A DNA stretch of 38,753 nucleotides from Deltaproteobacteria bacterium. GTDB taxonomy: Bacteria; Desulfobacterota; Desulfobacteria; Desulfobacterales; ETH-SRB1. Location: contig JAFCZU010000002.1 in the NCBI GenBank assembly GCA_019314185.1, positions 1-38,753 of the forward strand, written 5' to 3'. This document shows, in pieces, positions 33,785 to 38,753 of this stretch (positions within the stretch are counted from its first letter, which is position 1; each line of letters opens with the position of its first letter). Both the position numbers and the translations under genes were made by a program. Below the pieces are notes generated by a model. That model was not told where the DNA came from, searched no databases, and saw nothing but the letters and a program-made list of their open reading frames with translations.

Positions 33785-34300
33785 CAGTCTATTCGCTAAG
33801 ACACAAAGAAGCGATTGGTCATGAGATTATCCCAGCCACATTTTAGAATTCTTTTAGCAATAAGGCCTTGCAGTAATTTTGATGAACTCGTAAAAAGTCG
33901 TCACTCCGGTGAAAACCGGAGTCCAGAGCCTTCGTAAGTAGTTGAATAAACTGGATAGCGCTAAAGGTTAGCGCTGACGGTTGCGCCTTACGGCTTGAAA
34001 AAATGCACTTCGTGTCACTTCGTGCCCGGCTTTCGCCGGAATGACGAAAAAGGACGTTTTTCGACTTTTTACGAGGCCATCAATTTTGCTTACTCCTGAG
34101 TATTACAAAGGTCTCATTATAAGTCTATGTTTCTCAAGGGTTATCCAATTTTGATGGTTAATCAGGTTGCTATATTTATTTTTTTGTTATAAAATTAGAT
34201 GTTAAAAAAAACTGCCGAAATAATTAATAATATCATCTCGGAAATATCAGTTTTCATAGTCGTCATAAGCTGGCAATCATATTAATGGCTTGGAAAAGAT
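33785..34300. other. Gap inside the trp cluster carrying repeat D
   Basis: These 516 gene-free bases hold the element at 33880-34082. The remaining DNA is AT-rich and shows no further feature; no terminator was recognised after trpG. Confidence 0.6.
33880..34082. repeat. MITE-like element family D with TGATG...TCGTAAAAAGTCG ends
   Basis: The ends TGATGAACTCGTAAAAAGTC and GACTTTTTACGAGGCCATCA are inverted repeats with 18 of 21 matches. The core is different from families A and B: CACTCCGGTGAAAACCGGAG, GGATAGCGCTAAAGGTTAGC and GGCTTTCGCCGGAATGACGA. There is no gene. Confidence 0.85.
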
Positions 34301-34843
34301 ATGAAAAGATTCAAACTATTTATTCCTGTGATTTTAGTACTGTGTTTAATGGGGCAAACCGTTTGGGCCAAAAAGGCTTACGTAACAGATGAGTTTAGAA
34401 TCAGCCTTCGTAGAGGACCAAGCATTGAAAACAAAATCCTGAAATTTCTTCCCTCGGGTCAGATAGTAGAGGTCTTAGAATCTCAAGAGGGTTGGTGTCG
34501 CATTACCGTCTCCGCAGGCGAGAATAGCAACTTCCAGGGATGGGTCCTTAGCCGTTACCTGATTTCACGTCTACCATGGGAAATTCAGGCTAAGTCTTTG
34601 ATAAAAAAAAATGCTCTGCTCAAAGAAAGACTGGCCGGCATTGAAAAAAAACAGGCGGGAGCAACCCGTCTGGAACAGGATTTAACCAACACTATTAATA
34701 CTTTGACAAAGGAAAATAAGGAATTGAGGTCTTCGGAAAGAACTAAAAGGTTTACTATCGGCGCTTTGGTTCTACTCTGTGGCTTAATAATAGGCCAAAT
34801 ATTGGGGGGGCAACGGAAAAGACGTAAGTCGCTAATTAGTTAG
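34301..34843 (+). CDS. SH3-domain protein with coiled coil and C-terminal anchor (TIGR04211-like)
   Basis: This 180-residue protein has an N-terminal signal peptide (cleaved near VWAKK). A bacterial SH3 domain follows at about 28-90 (YVTDEFRISLRRGPSIENKI, GWCRITVSAGENS, GWVLSRYL). Next come a coiled coil (about 95-145), a membrane helix (IGALVLLCGLIIGQILGG) and a basic tail. This architecture matches the SH3-and-anchor family related to YgiM. It should sit in the inner membrane facing the periplasm. The function is unknown, perhaps cell-envelope related. Its place between trpG and trpD is odd and likely secondary. Confidence 0.85.
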   Translation: MKRFKLFIPVILVLCLMGQTVWAKKAYVTDEFRISLRRGPSIENKILKFLPSGQIVEVLESQEGWCRITVSAGENSNFQGWVLSRYLISRLPWEIQAKSLIKKNALLKERLAGIEKKQAGATRLEQDLTNTINTLTKENKELRSSERTKRFTIGALVLLCGLIIGQILGGQRKRRKSLIS

Positions 34844-35067
34844 TGTCCATCCAGAAATAGCATCTTTTGCCCCGAGGCGGCATTCTTCGCGGATTTCCGT
34901 CCTTGACGCAGCGCGCTGCTACGCTTGCGGCAAAAAACCCTCTCGATAGCCAATACCTGATCAGTACATTTTCAAAGTTCAACTCATTTGATTTAAGATG
35001 ATATTTGCGCTCAAAAAAAAACCGTGAATTGTAAATCGTTACAACTAATTTAAAGAGGACTGCTATT
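34844..35067. repeat. Repeat-like DNA before trpD
   Basis: The stretch starts GTGTCCATCCAGAAATAGCA with a GC-rich palindromic core (GACGCAGCGCGCTGCTACGC). It later holds ACCGTGAATTGTAAATCGTT (about 35023), similar to sequences at 14819 and 37914. All three lie shortly upstream of start codons. Confidence 0.4.
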
Positions 35068-36084
35068 ATGTTTCGAGAAAATCTAAACAAAATAATCCAG
35101 GGGGAAAATCTAAACGAAACGGAAATATCTCAAATGATCACCGAGATTTTTTCCGGCAATATTACAGACGCGCAGATCGGAGCGTTTATGGCGGCGCTTG
35201 CCACAAAGGGTGAAACATTTGAGGAACTGGCCGGCGCGGCCCGTGCAATGCGAAGAAAAGCCGTGCGCGTTCAAGTTTCGGCGCCAATAGTTGTGGATAC
35301 ATGCGGAACAGGTGGAGATGCTTCTCAAACATTCAACATTTCTACAACCACGGCTTTTGTAGTGGCTGGTTGCGGTATAACTGTTGCCAAACACGGGAAT
35401 CGCTCCATTTCAAGCAAATGCGGCAGCGCGGATCTTCTTGAAACCATGGGAGTTAAAATAGACATAAATCCGGAAATAGTTGAAGAGGCTATTCAGGAAA
35501 TCGGCATTGGGTTTCTCTTTGCGCCGCTTTATCACGGAGCAATGAGACATGTGGCCAAAGCAAGAAAAGAAGTGGGGATACGCTCTATTTTCAATATGTT
35601 AGGGCCTCTTACCAATCCTGCCGGAGCAAATTGCCAGCTTCTTGGGGTTTATGCGCCTGAATTAACGGAAATGTTTGCAAACGCCCTTCGGCTTCTCGGC
35701 ACAAAAAGAGCTTTTGTTGTCCACGGTCATGACGGACTTGATGAAATATCTGTATGTGCTCCAACACGTATCTCAGAATTAAATGATGGCCTTATTCGCA
35801 CCTATGATATTACTCCGGAACAATTTTTTGGAAACCAGGCAAATCACAAAGACCTTACAGGCGGTGACCCTGAAAAAAATGCTGAAATAACCCGGAAAAT
35901 ATTTAACGGAGAAAAGGGTCCAAAACGTAATGTAGTGTTAATAAATGCTTCAGCCGCCCTTGTTGCCGCGGGAAAGGCAAAAGATTTTGAAGAAGGAATC
36001 AGCCTTGCAAAAGCTTCGATTGATAATGGAGCTGCTGCTGAAAAGCTTGATCGTCTTGCCAAATTTACACAGGAAAATGGATAA
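35068..36084 (+). CDS. trpD: Anthranilate phosphoribosyltransferase
   Basis: This 338-residue TrpD has VDTCGTGGDASQTFNISTTT and AKHGNRSISSKCGSADLLE as the PRPP/Mg2+ site. GFLFAPLYHGAMRHVAKARK follows as the anthranilate site, then FNMLGPLTNPA and VHGHDGLDEIS. It transfers the phosphoribosyl group of PRPP to anthranilate. AAGAGGA precedes the ATG. The stop overlaps the trpC ATG by one base, so the genes are translationally coupled. Confidence 0.97.
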   Translation: MFRENLNKIIQGENLNETEISQMITEIFSGNITDAQIGAFMAALATKGETFEELAGAARAMRRKAVRVQVSAPIVVDTCGTGGDASQTFNISTTTAFVVAGCGITVAKHGNRSISSKCGSADLLETMGVKIDINPEIVEEAIQEIGIGFLFAPLYHGAMRHVAKARKEVGIRSIFNMLGPLTNPAGANCQLLGVYAPELTEMFANALRLLGTKRAFVVHGHDGLDEISVCAPTRISELNDGLIRTYDITPEQFFGNQANHKDLTGGDPEKNAEITRKIFNGEKGPKRNVVLINASAALVAAGKAKDFEEGISLAKASIDNGAAAEKLDRLAKFTQENG

Positions 36085-36878
36085 TGCAAACCGATTTTCT
36101 GACAAAAATTGTTGAACATAAAAAAGAAGAGATTGCTGCGGCTAAGAAACATTTTCCTGAAAGCGCTCTGCGTAAAAAAGTGGTTATGTGCAGCAAAAGC
36201 CGTATGTTTTTTAAAAAACTTGAACGTCCGGGCTCATCAGGAATAAATGTTATTGCTGAGATAAAACGGGCATCTCCATCTAAGGGGGAGATATGCCCTG
36301 ACCTGAATCCTGCTGCATATGCCAGGCAATATGAAGATGGAGGAGCTGCTGCCTTGTCTGTACTTACAGATCAAGCATTTTTCAGCGGCTCTATTGATGA
36401 CCTGAAAAGAGCGCGGGAGGCTGTGACAATTCCGGTTCTTAGAAAAGACTTTTTGATTTCATCATACCAGATTTACGAAGCTTCTGTTATCGGGGCCGAT
36501 GCTGTTCTTCTTATTGCCCGTATTTTGTCATTGAAACAAATGCGGGATTATTTAAGTCTTTGCAACGAACTTAAAATGGACGCTCTGGTTGAAATACATT
36601 CGGAAAAGGATCTAAAAGCTGCTACCTTGGCAGGGGCGCGGCTGATCGGGATTAATAATCGTGATCTAAGTACATTTAAAACCGATATTAATACGACAAT
36701 TCGCATGGCAGCTCTTCTTGAAGAAAATCAGGTTGCCGTGGCTGCAAGCGGAATCAAGACACGAAAAGATATAAAGCAAATACAAAATGCCGGCATCTGG
36801 AACTTTCTAATCGGAGAAAGCCTTGTTCGATCATCAGATCCCAAGGCTTTTCTTATGAAGCTTATGGGTAAAAAGTAG
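36084..36878 (+). CDS. trpC: Indole-3-glycerol phosphate synthase
   Basis: This 264-residue TrpC has VIAEIKRASPSKGEI with the catalytic Lys, PVLRKDFLISSYQIYEA, DALVEIHSEKDL, LIGINNRDLSTFKTD and AASGIKTRKDI. It is a single-domain form without a fused TrpF. It closes the indole ring of CdRP. The TAG stop is followed directly by the repeat at 36877. trpF, trpB and trpA do not follow. Confidence 0.97.
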   Translation: MQTDFLTKIVEHKKEEIAAAKKHFPESALRKKVVMCSKSRMFFKKLERPGSSGINVIAEIKRASPSKGEICPDLNPAAYARQYEDGGAAALSVLTDQAFFSGSIDDLKRAREAVTIPVLRKDFLISSYQIYEASVIGADAVLLIARILSLKQMRDYLSLCNELKMDALVEIHSEKDLKAATLAGARLIGINNRDLSTFKTDINTTIRMAALLEENQVAVAASGIKTRKDIKQIQNAGIWNFLIGESLVRSSDPKAFLMKLMGKK

Positions 36879-36975
36879 TGGCGTTGTAAAAAGCTATAAT
36901 ATGCCGCTTTGCGGCACTGTAACCGAAAACAACTTGTCAATTATATCAGAAGGTTACAATTTAATTGTTTGAAAG
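36877..36975. repeat. Repeat family B copy 2, at the trpC stop
   Basis: It reads AGTGGCGTTGTAAAAAGCTA and continues with ATGCCGCTTTGCGGCACTGT to AATTGTTTGAAAG. It matches 14091-14191 with scattered differences. It begins within or right at the trpC stop codon. Confidence 0.8.
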
Positions 36976-37002
36976 AGATTGCAAATTCGAGATACATTTA
37001 TT

Positions 37003-37152
37003 TGAATATCGAATGTTGAACAAGGAATTTTGAATGATGAAGTGTGGAATCGCTGTGCTCTATCTTTTTACATATTAAAAATGATAGAATACCTTACTTC
37101 GACATTCATAATTTCTTGTTCGATATTCTGCGGTTCAAAATAAACTCGTAAG
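37003..37152. repeat. Fold-back repeat family C copy 2
   Basis: The sequence is close to 18566-18714 in the same orientation, including ACCTTACTTCGACATTCATA and TTTCTTGTTCGATATTCTGC. It fills the gap between trpC and rsmD with the family B element just before it. A related short palindrome, CAACATCGAATATCGAATGT, is at about 37859. Confidence 0.85.
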
Positions 37153-37248
37153 TTTGATTTTTATTAAAAGTAGCGTTCATATTTTACTACGAGGAATATA
37201 AAAGAGTTTTAGTATGATTCAACCAACTATCAACATTATGAGTGTGGA

Positions 37249-37803
37249 TTGAGAGTAATAGGCGGCGATTTAAAAGGCAGGAAATTATATTCTGTTCCAG
37301 GGAAAGCTGTAAGACCTACTGCGGATCGGCTGCGGGAATCTATTTTTAATATGCTTTCGTTTAGAATTGAGGGCGCGGTTGTTCTTGATTTGTTTGCAGG
37401 AACAGGGGCTTTTGGTATTGAGTCTTTAAGCCGTGGAGCCCAATCAGCGGTATTTATAGATATTAATAAAAAAGCGTTATCCGTAATAGAGAAAAACATC
37501 GAAGTATGTGCTTTGAATAACAGTGCAAAAATAATAAAATGGGATATAATAAAAAATTTATTTTGCATAAAATCGATTCGACCGGCCTTTGACCTTGTTT
37601 TTATGGACCCGCCTTATAACATAAATGCGTTAAAACCTGCTCTGATTAATCTTCATGCAACGAGATCCATTAATGACCAGACAGTTATTGTTGTCGAGCA
37701 CAGCCATTTAGAGATAATACCGGATGATATAAAAGGCTTTGGGCTTAGAGATCAAAGAAAATATGGGAAAACCCTTGTTTCGTTTTTAAATTATATTGTA
37801 TAA
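37249..37803 (+). CDS. rsmD: 16S rRNA (guanine(966)-N2)-methyltransferase RsmD
   Basis: This 184-residue protein starts MRVIGGDLKGRKLYSVPGKA and continues with RPTADRLRESIFNML. The SAM motif is VLDLFAGTGAFGIESLSRGA and the catalytic motif is FMDPPYN. These are the RsmD hallmarks. It methylates G966 of 16S rRNA. The start is TTG 37249, the only in-frame choice that keeps the conserved N-terminus; the ribosome binding site is weak. coaD follows, the usual neighbour of rsmD in many bacteria. Confidence 0.95.
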   Translation: MRVIGGDLKGRKLYSVPGKAVRPTADRLRESIFNMLSFRIEGAVVLDLFAGTGAFGIESLSRGAQSAVFIDINKKALSVIEKNIEVCALNNSAKIIKWDIIKNLFCIKSIRPAFDLVFMDPPYNINALKPALINLHATRSINDQTVIVVEHSHLEIIPDDIKGFGLRDQRKYGKTLVSFLNYIV

Positions 37804-37963
37804 ATGTAAGCATAGGTGGATAGGCTGAAGACTGTTAGTGGAAAAAAGACGAACGTCCAACATCGAATATCGAATGTTGTTGTCGTTTCGCTCCTTTGTT
37901 TGGGAAAACAACAACCGTGAACTGTAAACGGTTACCAAATATCTTTATTTAAGGAACATGTCT

Positions 37964-38449
37964 ATGCAAAGAGTAGCTATATATCCTGGTTCTTTTGACC
38001 CTGTTACTAATGGTCATGTTGATATTATTAAAAGGAGTCTTAAAATTTTCGACAAAGTTATTGTAGCCATTTTGCATAATTCTGCTAAGGAATTTCTTTT
38101 TACTATTGAAGAACGCACCGAGATGCTCAAAGAAAGTTTAAACGACTTTTCAAATATTGAAGTAAATAAATTTGACGGGCTTCTTGTAGATTATGCAAAA
38201 AAACAGAAAGCTAATACCATAGTTCGCGGAATGCGGGCTGTCTCTGATTTTGAATATGAGTTTCAGCTCGCCTTGATGAACCGCAAACTAAACAAGGAAA
38301 TTCAAACAGTCTTTCTTATGCCTGGTTTAAGATGGATATTTACCAGTTCATCTATAATTAAGGAAGCGGCGCGCTATGGCGGCGACATTGAGGGTATGGT
38401 GCCGCCTGTAGTGGACAAGAAATTAAAGGAAAAGTTCGGTTTTGTTTAG
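37964..38449 (+). CDS. coaD: Phosphopantetheine adenylyltransferase
   Basis: This CoaD of normal size (161 residues from this start) has AIYPGSFDPVTNGHVDII with the T-x-G-H nucleotide-binding motif. RGMRAVSDFEYEFQLALMNR follows, then FTSSSIIKEAARYGGDI. It makes dephospho-CoA from phosphopantetheine and ATP. ATG 37958 is also open, but AAGGA at 37951-37955 is only 2 bases from it and 8 from ATG 37964, so I prefer the latter. Rho-independent structures were not seen after it. Confidence 0.96.
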   Translation: MQRVAIYPGSFDPVTNGHVDIIKRSLKIFDKVIVAILHNSAKEFLFTIEERTEMLKESLNDFSNIEVNKFDGLLVDYAKKQKANTIVRGMRAVSDFEYEFQLALMNRKLNKEIQTVFLMPGLRWIFTSSSIIKEAARYGGDIEGMVPPVVDKKLKEKFGFV

Positions 38450-38458
38450 GAAATAACA

Positions 38459-38753
38459 ATGGCGATATTATTTTCAAAGAATGCGATGCTTGTTTTGGAA
38501 AAGCGGTATTTACGAAAAGACCGTAACGGAAAAGTAAAGGAGACTCCGGAAGATCTGTTTGCCAGGGTGGCTAAAACTATAGCCGCCGCAGACACAATAT
38601 TTGAGTCCAGAGCTGATGTTAAAAAAACAGAGAAGAAACTTTTCAAACTTTTGTCGAATTTCTGGTTTTTGCCTAATTCACCAACCCTTATGAATGCCGG
38701 CAGACGTCTCGGACAGCTTGCCGCCTGTTTTGTGCTTCCGATTGAAGATTCCA
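38459..38753 (+). CDS. nrdJ: Class II (B12-dependent) ribonucleotide reductase, 5' part
   Basis: The first 98 residues are present and the gene runs off the window. LEKRYLRKDRNGKVKETPED and ALLSN-like KLFKLLSNFWFLPNSPTLMN, followed by AGRRLGQLAACFVLPIED, match the start of adenosylcobalamin-dependent ribonucleoside-diphosphate reductases. The enzyme makes deoxyribonucleotides without oxygen, which suits an anaerobe. It begins 9 bases after coaD. No strong ribosome binding site is seen (AGGAAATAAC precedes it). Confidence 0.85.
   Translation, partial: MAILFSKNAMLVLEKRYLRKDRNGKVKETPEDLFARVAKTIAAADTIFESRADVKKTEKKLFKLLSNFWFLPNSPTLMNAGRRLGQLAACFVLPIEDS

Overview
The window reads as chromosomal DNA of an anaerobic sulfate-reducing deltaproteobacterium, most likely Desulfobacterota / Desulfobacterales. 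The evidence is a dsrA-dsrB-dsrD block with a CbiA/DsrN-type amidase, a tetraheme cytochrome c3, HypD, a giant BadF/HgdC-type 2-hydroxyacyl-CoA dehydratase activase, a small siroheme/ferredoxin protein and a class II (B12-dependent) ribonucleotide reductase start. Base composition is AT-rich and genes are on both strands. Intergenic DNA is loaded with short non-coding repeats. I saw no rRNA, tRNA or CRISPR array. The genus cannot be fixed from this sequence alone.

Layout. 0-5.2 kb: TPR lipoprotein, TraB/PrgY membrane protein, a convergent siroheme/[4Fe-4S] protein and a beta-CASP metallo-beta-lactamase nuclease. 5.4-12.2 kb: the 1466-residue activase, a THUMP rRNA methyltransferase, DarP/YjgA and a small unknown. 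13-18.4 kb: hypD, moaC, mltA, tatA/B-tatC and cytochrome c3. 18.7-27.2 kb, minus strand: dsrN/cbiA, dsrD, dsrB, dsrA, a possible degenerate kinase-like protein, a TPR protein and a YcaO enzyme. 27.4-29.8 kb: a small orphan protein with a DapA-family enzyme, then a YkgJ cysteine-cluster protein. 30-31.5 kb: a MITE-like element, a truncated IS1380-like transposase and twin terminators. 31.7-36.9 kb: trpE-trpG, an SH3/anchor protein, trpD-trpC. 37.2 kb to end: rsmD, coaD and the 5' part of nrdJ.

How the genes fit together. DsrAB is the terminal sulfite reductase of sulfate respiration. DsrD and the DsrN-like amidase are its usual accessory partners. Cytochrome c3 moves periplasmic electrons, and HypD (plus Tat export) fits [NiFe] hydrogenase maturation. 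MoaC serves molybdopterin enzymes. The trp genes cover chorismate to indole-3-glycerol phosphate except TrpF; trpF, trpB and trpA are absent here.

The most unusual aspects are: (i) several families of small inverted-repeat elements, some with different cores but a shared end, that repeatedly sit exactly at the stop codons of genes; (ii) a YcaO + TPR + kinase-like gene set immediately upstream of dsrAB, with an (AACT)n microsatellite between two of them; (iii) a potential structured RNA leader upstream of dsrA whose outer stem pairs fully only on the transcribed strand; (iv) an intergenic-type repeat translated in frame as the interdomain linker of the CbiA/DsrN protein.
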